Shown one piece after another: positions 18,088 to 27,701 of a stretch of 64,000 bases of DNA. A program made the translations under genes and the position numbers. Source of the stretch: DATBVX01 sp963696675 (GTDB taxonomy: Bacteria; Pseudomonadota; Gammaproteobacteria; Steroidobacterales; Steroidobacteraceae); NCBI GenBank assembly GCA_963696675.1, contig CAVOLM010000013.1, positions 1 through 64,000 on the forward strand, written 5' to 3'. Each line of letters opens with the position of its first letter. Positions within the stretch are counted from its first letter, which is position 1. The notes under the pieces are model-generated. The model was not told the DNA's origin. It saw nothing but the letters and a program-made list of their open reading frames with translations, and searched no databases.

Positions 18088-18888
18088 TTATTCGCCGCCG
18101 GGACGAAGCACGATTTCGCGCACTTCCAGGAGCGGGGTCTCCAAGGCACTCGTCGCGAGCACCCGCTGTCCCTGTCCCGCGAAGGCCTCCTCACCCAATG
18201 GCACCCAATCCGTTTTTCGCGACAGCCGCAGAGCATCGTCGTCAGCGTTCTCGCTGCCGACATAGCGTGCCGGAATGAAACCCACAGCTTCGCCAGCGTT
18301 AGCCCAGGTGAACTGTGCGGGGAGCCATACGAGATCGCGCAGGTCGGCGGGCGCCTCGATGACGATGCGGGAGATGCGGTGAAAGGGCACCCAGTAATAG
18401 GCACCGTTGAGCAACACTTCGAGTATTGGGCCGAGACGCGAATCCGCATCCGCGATCCAGTCGAACGCCGTTCCATCTATCGTGCCAGGCGTTGCCGGGG
18501 CTGCTTCCAGCGCCTCGTCGCGCACACGCGCTGCCTCCTCCGGCCGGCCGGCGCGCAACGTCGCGAGGGATTGCACCATGAGCGCGATCCATGGCTCCGG
18601 ATCGCCAAAGATGAGCGGCGAACGCTCACCGCTGAACACGGAGGCCCGCAGTTGTTCGCATTGAATGGCCGCGCGGTAGGTGTGCGCCATCGGGATCGCC
18701 GACGCATCCATTTCCGCAATTACCGAAAGCTGCGTGACGGCCCGGTCCCACTGTCCCGCCAGCATCAGGACCTGGGCAAGAAACACGCGCTGTTTGGCGT
18801 CCGCCGGATCGCGACGGACGCCAGCCTGCAAATCCGCGAGGCATCCGCCGATGTCGCCGGCGCGAAGCTTTGCTTCGGCGTCAGTCAT
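18088..18888 (-). CDS. tagJ: T6SS accessory protein TagJ (ImpE/SciE family)
   Basis: 266 residues from an ATG at 18888 (MTDAEAKLRAGDIGGCLADL). The N-terminus is TPR-like (VRRDPADAKQRVFLAQVLML, WDRAVTQLSVIAEMD), followed by the ImpE core: FDWIADADSRLGPILEVLLN, GAYYWVPFHRISRIVIEAP, DLRDLVWLPAQFTWANAGE and RYVGSE, all typical. TagJ binds TssB in some systems and is thought to assist sheath handling by ClpV. It lies 13 bases upstream of tssE and about 80 bases downstream of hcp. Confidence 0.92.
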   Translation of the reverse strand: MTDAEAKLRAGDIGGCLADLQAGVRRDPADAKQRVFLAQVLMLAGQWDRAVTQLSVIAEMDASAIPMAHTYRAAIQCEQLRASVFSGERSPLIFGDPEPWIALMVQSLATLRAGRPEEAARVRDEALEAAPATPGTIDGTAFDWIADADSRLGPILEVLLNGAYYWVPFHRISRIVIEAPADLRDLVWLPAQFTWANAGEAVGFIPARYVGSENADDDALRLSRKTDWVPLGEEAFAGQGQRVLATSALETPLLEVREIVLRPGGE

Positions 18889-18968
18889 GAGTGTTTACCG
18901 GCACGCCCTGCAGGAGCCACGCTCGGGCGCGTTACGCCTTCCGCGCCGAGCGTCCCCTGCGAGCGGCT

Positions 18969-19454
18969 TCAGTACTTCACGTTCTTGGACACATCCCACG
19001 AGAAGTTCGCGTTCTCACCCTTCGCGCCCTTGTCGCTCTGCGTCCAGTACTCCACTTTGATCTTGACGAAGTTGAGCGAGATGGATTCAGTCGGCCGCTC
19101 GTTGCTGTCTCCGTGTCCACTGGTCTGATAATTCGACACCAGAATGCTTTCGAGGTCGACCGTGAAATAGTCGAGCGGGCTTTCGCCCGCCTTGCGCACG
19201 GTCAACTTGGCCTTCGGAATGTGTTTGCCGTTTGCGCAAGCGAGCATCAGTGGCGCAGAGGCCATGTCCACCAGCTTGGTGATGCTGATATCGTGCACGT
19301 CCACCTTGCCAGTGCCGGAACCGCCCCCACGGTGTCCCGAGCCCGTCTGCGCCAGGCCCCACGAGAATGACTCGATATCGATCTCACCCTTGTGCTTATC
19401 GTCGAGCGATTCTCCCTTGATGCCATCCAGCATCAGAAACATGTCGCGCGCCAT
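18969..19454 (-). CDS. hcp: T6SS tube protein Hcp (TssD)
   Basis: 161 residues from an ATG at 19454 (MARDMFLMLDGIKGESLDDK). The Hcp1-type pattern is complete: DIESFSWGLAQTGS, KVDVHDISITKLVDMASAPL, ACANGKHIPKAKLTVRKAG, YFTVDLESILVSNYQTSG and SISLNFVKIKVEYWTQ. Hcp hexamers stack into the inner tube and also act as a chaperone for small effectors. The gene is intact although tssC, only 52 bases upstream, is full of frame changes. Confidence 0.96.
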   Translation of the reverse strand: MARDMFLMLDGIKGESLDDKHKGEIDIESFSWGLAQTGSGHRGGGSGTGKVDVHDISITKLVDMASAPLMLACANGKHIPKAKLTVRKAGESPLDYFTVDLESILVSNYQTSGHGDSNERPTESISLNFVKIKVEYWTQSDKGAKGENANFSWDVSKNVKY

Positions 19455-19505
19455 GGACTGTACCTCCCCGTTTTTTGAGCCTTCGATTCGCCCGCCTGTG
19501 TCTGG

Positions 19506-21006
19506 CTACGCCACTTTCTGAGATGGCAGGCGCGACACGAGACTCAACGTCACGTTGACGCCTTCGAGCTGATAGTGCGGCCGCAGATGGAATTTCGCCG
19601 TTGTAGTAGCCAGGATTGCCCTCGACTTCCTCGACCTTGACCTCGGCGCCGGCGAGCGGCTTCTGCGCCTTGAGCTCGTCGCCGGCGTCGCCGGGATTGC
19701 CGAGCACGTATCCCTTGATCCAGTCGGAGAGGTAAGCGCTCCATGTCGGCGCGCTCCTTGAACGAGCCGACCTTGTCGCGGACCATGCACTTCAGGTAGT
19801 GCGCAAAGCGGCAGCTCGCGAACAGATACGGCAGGCGCGCGGACGAGCCGGGCATTGGCAGTCGCATCCGGATCGGTGTACTCCGCCGGCTTCTGCAGCG
19901 ACTGCGCGCCGATGAAGGCGGCGACGTCGGTGTTCTTGCGATGGATCAGGGGCATAATCCCGCAGTTGGCCAGCTCCGCTTCGCGACGGTCGCTGATCGC
20001 GATCTCGGTCGGGACACTTCATGTCCACGCCGCCGTCGTCGCTCGGGAACGTGTGCACCGGCAGGCCCTCGACCGCGCCGCCGGATTCGACACCGCGGAT
20101 CGACGAGCACCAGCCGTACAGCTTGAACGAGCGGTTGATGTTGACGGCCATCGCGTAGGCCGCGTTCGCCCAGGTGTACTTGGCTGTGATCGCCGACCGC
20201 CGGTCTCTTCCTCGAAGTCGAACTCTTCGACCGGGCTGGTCTTCGCGCCGTACGGCAGGCGCGCCAGGAAGCGCGGCATGGCCAGGCCGACGTACTTCGC
20301 GTCGTCCGACTCGCGCAGCGAGCGCCAGGCAGCGTAGTCGGGCGACGAGAAGATCTTGGCGAGATCGCGCGGGTTGGCGAGCTCCTGCCACGAGTCCATG
20401 CCCATCAGCGACGGCGCCGCGGCGCGCGATGAACGGCGCGTGCGCGGCGGCCGCGATCTGCGCGATCTGCCCGAGCAGCTCGACGTCCGCGCGGCGTGTG
20501 GTCGAAGTAGTAGTCGCCGACCAGGCAGCCGTAGGGCTCGCCGCCCAGCTGACCGTACTCCTCCTCGTAGAGCTTCTTGAAGATCGGGCTCTGGTCCCAG
20601 GCCGCGCCCTTGTACTTCTTGAGCGTCTTGCGCGAGGTCCTTCTTCGAGATGTTCATGACGCGGATCTTGAGCATCTCGTCGGTCTCGGTGTTGTTGACG
20701 AGATGGTGCAGGCCGCGCCACGCGCTCTCGACCTGCTGGAAGCGCTCGTTGTGCAGGATCAGGTTGACCTGGTCGGTGAGCTTCTTGTCGATCTCCGCGA
20801 TGATCGCCTTGATCGTGCCGATGACGTCGTCGGAGACGACCGCCGTCTCGCGCAACGCCTGCTCGGCGAGCGTGCGTACGGCATTCTCGACCTCCGACGC
20901 GCGCGCGGTCGGTCTTCGGCTTGAATTCCTTCTGCAGCAGTGCTCGCGAACTGATCGACCTCGAGGGCGGCTGCTGCGCCGTCTGTTCTTGCTTGGCTTC
21001 GGCCAT
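19506..21006 (-). CDS. tssC: T6SS contractile sheath large subunit TssC (about eleven frame breaks)
   Basis: Starts at an ATG at 21006 (MAEAKQEQTAQQP) and stops at 19506, about 500 residues as expected for TssC. All family blocks are present but scattered over three frames: ALLQKEFKPKTDRAR, ESAWRGLHHLVNNTETDEML, KKLYEEEYGQLGGEPYGCLV, SLMGMDSWQELANPRDLAKI, AITAKYTWANAAYAMAVNI, RLPYLFASCRFAHYLKCMVR, FHLRPHYQLEGVNVTLSLVS. Frame changes fall near 20985, 20945, 20905, 20630, 20487, 20422, 20193, 20010, 19850, 19735 and 19600. Most are compatible with one surplus base in a GC run. No conserved block is lost, so a sequencing cause is more likely than decay. TssC with TssB forms the sheath that contracts to fire the Hcp tube. 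Confidence 0.88.
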
Positions 21007-21025
21007 TGTTCGTCCCCCTGGATGG

Positions 21026-21540
21026 CTACTTGATTCTCGACCCTGCCGGCTTGGGCTTGTCGGCGAGCGACTTGAGCAGCGCCGGATCGTTCAGTACCTT
21101 GGCAATCAGCTCCTCGGCGCCGGCCTTGCCGTCCATGTAGGTGATCAGGTTGGACAAGCTGCGTGCGCGCCTCGAGCAGCTTGTTCAGGGCATCGACCTT
21201 GCGCGCGACCGCGGCAGGCGAGAAGTCGTCCATGCTCTCGAACGTGATGTCGACGTTCAGTTGCCCTCGCCGGTCAGCGTGTTCGGCACGCTGAACGCGA
21301 CTCGCGGCTTCATCGACTTCATCCGCTCGTCGAAGTTGTCGATGTCGATCGTCGAGGAACTTGCGTTCGTCGACGGGCGGCAGCGGCTCCTTCGCGTCGC
21401 CGGAGAGGTCGGCCATGACGCCCATGACGAACGGCACCTGGACTTTCTTCTGCGCGCCGTACAGCTCGACGTCGTACTCGATCTGCACGCGCGGCGCGCG
21501 ATTGCGGGCGATGAATTTCTGACTGCTTGGCTTTGGCCAC
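21026..21540 (-). CDS. tssB: T6SS contractile sheath small subunit TssB (four frame breaks)
   Basis: Starts at a GTG at 21540 (GTGGCCAAAGCC) with GGAG 8 bases ahead, and stops at 21026; about 170 residues, normal for TssB. In pieces: SQKFIARNRAPRVQIEYDV, ELYGAQKKVQVPFVMGVMAD, PVDERKF, TIDIDNFDERMKSMKPRVAF, LNVDITFESMDDFSPAAVAR, SNLITYMDGKAGAEELIAKV. Breaks lie near 21520, 21350, 21262 (one G missing from GGG) and 21165 (surplus T). Every conserved TssB block is kept. It is followed by tssC after 19 bases. Confidence 0.9.
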
Positions 21541-21563
21541 GGTGATCTCCTGGAGCTTGCGGG

Positions 21564-22559
21564 CTAGTGCTCGTCAGCCTTGATGCCGCCGAGCACCCGT
21601 ACCTGTGTAAGGCTCTCGGGGGCGATATCCTCGACCACTTCCAGGAAGCTCTTGGAAACCAAGCGCTTCGCTCGATCGAGCAGCAGAGGAACGGGGCTCG
21701 AAGGTTCGTTTTTCCGGAAATAGGTTGCGACCGCATCTATAGCGCGAATCGCGTCGTGGCGCGAGCGCAGGTTACCGACGGCTACTGTTCCGCCGCCGTC
21801 GGCCTGAACGTCGCCCCCTTCGCCACTCGTGGCCATCGCTTCTCCGCGGCTGGTGAGGTGATCAGTCAACATGCGATCGATGCGCGTCAGCGGCGCGAGA
21901 AGCGGGGCGAAATCGGGGGCGGACTCGAATCCCCCCTGGGTCTGCATTGTGGTCGTGATGTTCCGAAGCGCGTTCATCCCGGTCGCAATGCTCTTCGCCC
22001 GCGCCTGGAGTTCCTCCACCGACGTACCCTCCAGGGCGGCCTCGATCTGGGCCACCGTGGGAACGTCCGTGTCGGCTTCGGTAGGGGGCAGCTGACCAGT
22101 GGCCAGCTCCAGATGTCGCAAGCCGTACGCACCCAGCTGTCGGTGCGCGACGATGGGGGTCCGACGCACCGCGTCCACGACGGCCATTCGATCCGCAAAA
22201 CATGAAAGCGCGTTCTTGCGGAGGATTGTGTCTTCTTCGACGCCTGGGAACACGGCGCTCCAGCGGTCGCGGAGCCAAGTGTCCGCAACTCCCAGTACCG
22301 AGCAGAGCGCATCGATCCCATCGATTCGCACGACCGCAGCAGCCAGATGAGCCAGAGGGCGTAAGTCCCTGCTTTGAGCGAGCGCTTCGTAAGAGCGGTC
22401 GCGAATTTCGCGCCAATCCGTATCTGCCGGAAGCCGCACATCGCTCCCGAACAGGCGGTAGGTATCGAAGCCCGCCAGCAATGGCGTGTCTTCCAGACTG
22501 ACACCACAGGGTGCGTCGGCGGACACAGGCTCGACCAGAGATTCTATTGATTGGCTCAT
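21564..22559 (-). CDS. tssA: T6SS assembly protein TssA (ImpA family)
   Basis: 331 residues from an ATG at 22559 (MSQSIESLVEPVSADAPCGV). The ImpA_N domain is clear: the LVEPVSADAPCGVSLEDTP opening, ADTDWREIRDRSYEALAQSR, DLRPLAHLAAAVVRIDGIDA and RWSAVFPGVEEDT. The C-terminus RVLGGIKADEH ends a short-type TssA. TssA primes baseplate assembly and coordinates tube and sheath elongation. It is the first gene of the visible minus-strand operon; the promoter should lie in 22560-22976. Confidence 0.93.
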   Translation of the reverse strand: MSQSIESLVEPVSADAPCGVSLEDTPLLAGFDTYRLFGSDVRLPADTDWREIRDRSYEALAQSRDLRPLAHLAAAVVRIDGIDALCSVLGVADTWLRDRWSAVFPGVEEDTILRKNALSCFADRMAVVDAVRRTPIVAHRQLGAYGLRHLELATGQLPPTEADTDVPTVAQIEAALEGTSVEELQARAKSIATGMNALRNITTTMQTQGGFESAPDFAPLLAPLTRIDRMLTDHLTSRGEAMATSGEGGDVQADGGGTVAVGNLRSRHDAIRAIDAVATYFRKNEPSSPVPLLLDRAKRLVSKSFLEVVEDIAPESLTQVRVLGGIKADEH

Positions 22560-22976
22560 CCGAGGCGTGGGACCTGTAGTTCTTCTGTGGCCTCTGGTGC
22601 CTTCCCGCGCCCAACGCGGGTGGACCCCGCTTTGGGGACGACAGGCACCCGTTCAGACTCCTTCCAGGCCACGCGGGTTGTCTCGCTTTGCAGCACACGG
22701 CAGCGATCGCCGAGTGCCGCAAAGACAAGGGCCATACCTATTTAAAGTCAGTCTACTACTCGCCATTCCTGCTATTCAACCGCACGGGTGACGTCCGATG
22801 CTGTCTTGGCTCGTATTCTCTGTAGCGAAATCATGATTTATCGCACCCGGGTGCTCCCTTGACGCAGGTGGCGCAAGGAGCCGCGCTCGCCCGGAAATGG
22901 TTTCGTCATTCGTGTTGGAATTGGACCTGTCACCGAGACCACGTCGCGCCTCATCCTGCGCAACCAAGGAGACACC
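22560..22976. promoter_or_regulatory. Divergent intergenic region between tssA and the cupin gene
   Basis: No gene is supported in these 417 bases. It must contain the leftward promoter of the T6SS operon and the rightward promoter of the cupin-GST pair, but I cannot place -35/-10 boxes with confidence. A perfect 6-bp hairpin (CCCGCG, loop CCCAA, CGCGGG) stands at 22604-22620, about 45 bases upstream of the tssA ATG, so it would be in the T6SS leader. A strong ribosome site (AAGGAG) precedes the cupin ATG. Confidence 0.5.
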
Positions 22977-23420
22977 ATGACGCCAATTACTGCTGTTCAG
23001 GCTCGCCCGCTGCTCGGTGGCAGGTTCACCGCCTTGCTGTTGCTCGGCCTCGGTATCGGGACGGCGTGCGCCGACGGGCCGGCAAAAGTGACGCCGCTCA
23101 TGACCAGGGATCTCGCCGGGGTGGAGGGCAAGGAGATCATCATGTCGACGGTCGAGTATCTGCCCGCTGGCCACTCGGTTGCGCATCGACACGATGCGAA
23201 CGTGATCGTCTATGTGCTGCAGGGCGCACTCACCATGCAGATCGATGGGCATGAACCGGTCACACTCAGGCCAGGGGATACATTCTATGAGAGCCCCGAC
23301 GACGTGCACCGCGTCTCGGCGAATGCGAGCCAGACCGAGCCGGCGAAGTTCCTGGTCTTCATGGTGAAGGACAAAGGCAAGCCGACCACGCGACCCGTCG
23401 AAGGAGCCGCTGCGCAATGA
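22977..23420 (+). CDS. Exported cupin-domain protein
   Basis: 147 residues from an ATG at 22977, preceded by AAGGAG. The N-terminus (FTALLLLGLGIGTACA) is a signal peptide, so the product is periplasmic. The rest is one small cupin barrel: HSVAHRHDANVIVYVLQGAL gives the first motif with His ligands, and MQIDGHEPVTLRPGDTFYES followed by DVHRVSAN gives the second. Substrate unknown. Its stop overlaps the start of the GST gene (ATGA), so both are made together. Confidence 0.85.
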   Translation: MTPITAVQARPLLGGRFTALLLLGLGIGTACADGPAKVTPLMTRDLAGVEGKEIIMSTVEYLPAGHSVAHRHDANVIVYVLQGALTMQIDGHEPVTLRPGDTFYESPDDVHRVSANASQTEPAKFLVFMVKDKGKPTTRPVEGAAAQ

Positions 23421-24122
23421 TTGATGTTTATTACTGGCCGACGCCGAACGGCCACAAGATCCGCATGTTCGTCGAGGAGACCGGGATTGCGCACCGGATC
23501 ATTCCCGTGAACATCGGCAAGGAGATCAGTTCAAGCCGGAATATCTCGCGATTTCGCCCAACAACCGTATGCCCGCGATCGTGGATCACGAGCCCCGGGG
23601 TGGCGGCAGGCCAGTGTCGCTGTTCGAATCGGGCGCAATTCTTCTCTACCTCGCCGAGAAAACGCAGCAACTTATTCCGGCCGAGATTCATGCACGTGCG
23701 GAAGTGCTGCAGTGGCTGTTCTGGCAGGTTGCCGGCCTCGGGCCGATGGCGGGACAGAACGGGCACTTCAATGTCTACGCGCCGGAGAAGTTGCCTTACG
23801 CGATCGCTACACCAAGGAGACCAACCGCCTGTATGGCGTCCTCAACCGGCGGCTCGCGGATCGGGAGTTCATCGCCGGAGAATTTTCCATCGCGGATATT
23901 GCCAGCCATCCCTGGATCGTGCCGTTCAAGGCCCACGGTCAGAACCTCGAGGACTTTGCGCACCTCAGGCGCTGGTTCGAAGCTATCAAGGCGCGGCCTG
24001 CGACGATTCGCGCTTACGAGGGCGCGAAAGACGTGTACGTGCCGACGGATCAGCCGCTCTCCGATGAAGCACGCAAGATTCTGTTTGGCCAGACCGCCGC
24101 GACTGTTTCACAGCCTCGCTGA
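23417..24122 (+). CDS. Glutathione S-transferase, YfcG/YghU type (two frame breaks)
   Basis: Starts at an ATG at 23417 and ends at 24122, about 234 residues across breaks near 23522 (AAGGAG, one G lost) and 23805. The thioredoxin-fold half has MIDVYYWPTPNGHKIRMF, QFKPEYLAISPNNRMPAI and LFESGAILLYLAEK; the helical half has VLQWLFWQVAGLGPMAGQ, TKETNRLYGVLNRRL and GEFSIADIASHPWIVPF. This pattern is that of the bacterial GSTs with disulfide-bond reductase activity. The Asn-Gly-His in the active-site loop fits that group. Soluble; partner of the cupin gene by ATGA overlap. Confidence 0.85.
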
Positions 24123-24126
24123 GGAG

Positions 24127-25343
24127 TCATCCGACAGCTTGCGGTTGCGCGCGCAGGACGCGCGCCTCGCGGATCGGCAGATTGATGAACGCTGCTGCGA
24201 GCGCGAGCGTCATGTCCGCATACCACATCCACCCATAGTCGCCGAATCTCACCAGCGCGATGCCGCCCAGCCATGCGCCGAAGAATGCGCCGATCTGGTG
24301 TGTCAACAGCGTGAGCCCGAACAGTGTCGCGAGATAGCGCACTCCGAAGAGCTTGCCGACCAGTCCTGCAGTCGGCGGCACGGTAGAAAGCCACGTAAAT
24401 CCAAGCACGGCGGCAAATACGTAGAAGGTCAATGCAGTCCTCGGCACGGAGATGTAGACGGCGATGGCGGCGGCGCGCGTGAAGTAGGTCCAGAAGAGGA
24501 GCCACTTCATCCTGAACACGTTGCCGAGCGAGCCCGCAGTGAGGCTGCCGGCAATATTCGCGAGCCCGATGATGGCCAGCGAGGTCGCGGCGACGCTCGG
24601 CGGCAGGCTGCAAAGACTCACTTCGCCGGGCAGATGCGTCACCAGGAATGCGATGTGAAAGCCGCAGGTAAAAAACCCGGCGTGCAGATACCAGTAGCTT
24701 CGATCGCGTGAGGCGAGCCGCAGTTGATCTCTCAGAGTGAGCTCGGCCGCAGCGATCGATACGTGATCTCGTGCCGGGGAATCGCCTACCAGCACGCGGC
24801 CCAGCGGGATCGTGGCAATGGCTGCCACAGCCATCGCATACATGGCAGCAACCCAGCCAAACGCGCTGATGAACGCCTGATAGAGCGGCGCGAACACGAA
24901 CTGGCCCAGGCTTCCGCCGGCATTGATGAAGCCGGATGAAAACGCCCTTTTTTCCGGCGCGATGCGTTGCGCGGTAGCGCCGATGAGAATCGAAAAGCTG
25001 CCCGCGCCCGCGCCCGGCCGCCGAAATCACGCCCAATGTCGCGATGAGGGCCCATTCGCTGGACACGAATGTCGTCAGCGCCAGGCCGCCAGCCAGCAGG
25101 ATGGCACCGACGATCAGTACGCGTTCCGTTCCATAGCGGTCAGCCAGCACACCAAAGATCGGCTGCACGGCGCCCCAGACGAACTGGCCAACCGCCATCG
25201 CGAAGCTGATCGCCACGATTCCCAGGCCGGTGCTGGTATTGATGGGCGCGACATACAGGCCCAGCGATTGCCGGATCGCCCATCGTGATCATCATGATCG
25301 CGGCCGCGGCCAGCACGATCAGCCAGGGTCTTGAATGCGTCAT
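24127..25343 (-). CDS. MFS transporter (two frame breaks)
   Basis: Start at an ATG at 25343 (MTHSRPWLIVLAAAAIMMIT) and stop at 24127, about 405 residues across breaks near 25273 (surplus G in GGCGATC) and 25013 (CGCGGGCGCGGG run). Twelve hydrophobic segments are expected from the pieces: RQSLGLYVAPINTSTGLGIV, ISFAMAVGQFVWGAVQPIFG, LADRYGTERVLIVGAILLAG (MFS loop 2-3 signature), EKRAFSSGFINAGGSLGQ, and a C-terminal half with GSLGNVFRMKWLLFWTYFTR. The family resembles the oxalate/formate antiporter-like MFS group. It converges on the GST gene with 4 bases between. Confidence 0.85.
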
Positions 25344-25429
25344 CACCACTGATTCCGTAGCACGGCGAGTCCGTGGGCGCATTTCAGTATGATTCGCCGT
25401 CTGCGATCAAGGCCGTGAGGTCCGGCAGG

Positions 25430-26030
25430 ATGCTTCTGATTAGAGCCGATAGTTATCGTCACATGCCCTGGAAGAATGGTGGCGGCGAGACGGCGGAGAT
25501 CGCCATCGCGCCGACGACAGCGACGCTCGAGTCTTTCGACTGGCGCATCAGCATGGCGCGAGTCGCCTCGGATGGTCCTTTCTCTCGGTTTGCGGCAATC
25601 GACCGCACACTCACGATCATCGCGGGCGCTGGCCTGCATCTTAGCGTCGACGGAGAGGTGTTCGACCTGACTGACCGCTCCGAACCCTTTTCGTTCTGTG
25701 GCGAGTCGGCGACCCACGCGACGAGGATCGACGGCACAGTGACAGATCTCAACGTGATGACCCGTCGCGAACGGTTTGCGCATCGCGTGACACGTCTCGA
25801 GCCTGAAAGCAAGCTCGAGCCGGGATCAGACACTTCGACCGCGAGTACTGTTCTGCTGTCATGGAACTCTTCGCGTGCAATCGCGGACCAACGAGCTGCT
25901 GCACAGGTATGATTCGCTCCTCATGCACAAACCGTTTGCACCTCTCCTGTTGAGCGGCGACTCAGCGACGGTCGCTGTGTTCATCGAGCTTTGTTCACGT
26001 AGTCAGTGTTGCCCTGGAGTGCGATCATGA
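25430..26030 (+). CDS. hutD: HutD/Ves family protein (one frame break)
   Basis: ATG at 25430 (MLLIRADSYRHMPWKNGGG). The HutD opening R-x-x-x-Y-x-x-x-P-W-K-N-G-G-G is exact, followed by DWRISMARVASDGPFSRF and ATHATRIDGTVTDLNVMTRR, a bicupin pattern. The frame is lost near 25835; the continuing frame (LRVQSRTNELLHRYDSLLM) reaches a TGA at 26028-26030, giving the family length of about 200. That stop overlaps the ATG of the GMC gene (ATGA), which supports the reading across the break. HutD proteins are linked to histidine utilisation in other bacteria, but no hut genes are nearby, so the role here is open. Confidence 0.78.
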
Positions 26031-27679
26031 GCGAGCGTCGATTCCGGGATTCCGAGCAGGTCGATTTCGCTATCGTGGGTTCTGGTGCGGCCGGCGCGAT
26101 CCTGGCGCGCGAGCTTGCCGGGGCCAGGTTCTCGACGGTTCTGTTTGAGCAGGGACCGCGGCTGTCTCCGGCAGACTTCGAGCACGATGAGCTCAAGTAC
26201 TGGTTTCTGTCCGGCATCACGAACGACGCCACTCGCAATCCACAGAGCTTCCGTAGCGATCCGGCACACAAGGCCGAGCGCATCGTGGACAAGCCACCGC
26301 TTTGGTACGCGCGTACCGTTGGCGGCACGAGCGTGCACTTCACGGCCAACTACTGGCGCTTTCACGAGGTCGATTTCAACGAGCGTAGTCGCCTCGGAGC
26401 GATTGCCGGAGCGGACCTGGCTGACTGGCCGATCAGCTACGCGGAGCTCGAGCCGTACTACACGCGGGTCGAGTGGGAGATCGGCGTCAGCGGACTGGCA
26501 TACGCGAGTCCGTTCGACCCGCCACGCACCAAGCCGTATCCCATGCCACCCCTGCCGGTGAAATCATCCGGGGTGCTGTTCGAGCGAGGCGCACGTAAGT
26601 TGGGTCTTCATCCCTTCCCTGCGCCGATGGCGATCAATTCCCAGCCCTATCGCGGTCGCCCCGCTTGCGTGAACTGTGGCTTTTGCCACGGGTTCGCATG
26701 CGAGGTGCAAGCCAAGTCTTCAACCTTGTTCTCGATGATTCCGGAGGCAGAGGCGACCGGGCACTGCGAGATTCGTGCGAACAGCTACGTCGTGCGCATC
26801 GAAACCGACAAGCGCGGCCGCGCCACAGGCGTCGCTTACTTCGACCGCGAGCGGCGCGAGCATTTCCAGAAAGCTCGCGCGGTGATCGTCTGCGCCAACG
26901 GCGCCGAAACGCCACGCCTGCTGCTCATGTCGGCCAATTCATCGTTCCCGCACGGACTCGCCAACTCGAGCGGGGTGGTCGGCAAGTTCCTGATGTTCAA
27001 CTACGCCTCTCGCACTTCCGGTGTGTTCGAGCACGAGCTGAACGAATACAAGAGTGTGCAGGTGACCCGCATCCTGCACGATTTCTACGACGCCGATCCG
27101 AAGCGCGGCTTCTATGGCGGCGGTGGGCTAGATGCACGCATCGGCCCGCAACCAATGGTCTGGGCATTGCGTTCCGCCCTGGAGGGCCCGTCGTGGGGCA
27201 ACGAATTCAAGGCGCGGCTCGAGGAGTTTCCGCGTTCGATGCTGATCGCCGGCCATGGAACCTCGCTCGCGGTCGAGACCAACAGCATCACGCTCGATCC
27301 TGACCTGAAAGACGACTGGAACATGCCGGCGATCCGCGTCACGTACAAGGATCATCCCGATGACCTGGCGACTGCGCGCTTCCTGCAGGATCGCTCCGTC
27401 GAGATTCTCGAGGCTGCCGGTGCCCTGATCGTGAGGCGCGCGCCAGTCACGGAGCAGAATTCCTCCATGCACCTGCTTGGGACGTGCCGGATGGGCGACG
27501 ACCCGGCGACCTCCGTGATCGACCGCTACCATCGCTCCCATGACATCCGGAATCTGTTCCTGTGTGACGGCAGCAGCCTCGTGACCTCGGGCCGAGGTCA
27601 GCCGACGATGACGATCCAGGCGCTGGCATTTCGAGCTGCCGAGCATATCGGCGCGTTCGCGCGCAAGGGCGAGATCTAG
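26027..27679 (+). CDS. GMC family FAD oxidoreductase
   Basis: 550 residues; the ATG at 26027 is chosen because it overlaps the HutD stop. The N-terminal FAD fold is VDFAIVGSGAAGAILARELA with E140-like acidic VLFEQGPR; the GMC body shows ARTVGGTSVHFTANYWRFHE and WPISYAELEPYYTRVEWEIG; the C-terminal domain has SSMHLLGTCRMGDDPATSV, NLFLCDGSSLVTSGRGQPT and TIQALAFRAAEHIG. A Cys cluster VNCGFCHGFACEVQAKSS resembles that of membrane-linked gluconate/sorbitol dehydrogenase flavoproteins. The usual Asn of the G-x-N-P-T catalytic motif is Gln here. The sugar or alcohol substrate cannot be told from sequence. Confidence 0.9.
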   Translation: MSERRFRDSEQVDFAIVGSGAAGAILARELAGARFSTVLFEQGPRLSPADFEHDELKYWFLSGITNDATRNPQSFRSDPAHKAERIVDKPPLWYARTVGGTSVHFTANYWRFHEVDFNERSRLGAIAGADLADWPISYAELEPYYTRVEWEIGVSGLAYASPFDPPRTKPYPMPPLPVKSSGVLFERGARKLGLHPFPAPMAINSQPYRGRPACVNCGFCHGFACEVQAKSSTLFSMIPEAEATGHCEIRANSYVVRIETDKRGRATGVAYFDRERREHFQKARAVIVCANGAETPRLLLMSANSSFPHGLANSSGVVGKFLMFNYASRTSGVFEHELNEYKSVQVTRILHDFYDADPKRGFYGGGGLDARIGPQPMVWALRSALEGPSWGNEFKARLEEFPRSMLIAGHGTSLAVETNSITLDPDLKDDWNMPAIRVTYKDHPDDLATARFLQDRSVEILEAAGALIVRRAPVTEQNSSMHLLGTCRMGDDPATSVIDRYHRSHDIRNLFLCDGSSLVTSGRGQPTMTIQALAFRAAEHIGAFARKGEI

Positions 27680-27701
27680 ATCGCCAGGCGCTCGACTGCG
27701 G

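Noticed and set aside
17812..19128. A 438-codon plus-strand open frame across tssE, tagJ and hcp
   Set aside because: It spans three intact T6SS genes of the opposite strand.
19506..21540. Programmed ribosomal frameshifting in tssB/tssC
   Set aside because: About fifteen changes in both directions at unrelated sites cannot be programmed; no slippery heptamer plus structure recurs.
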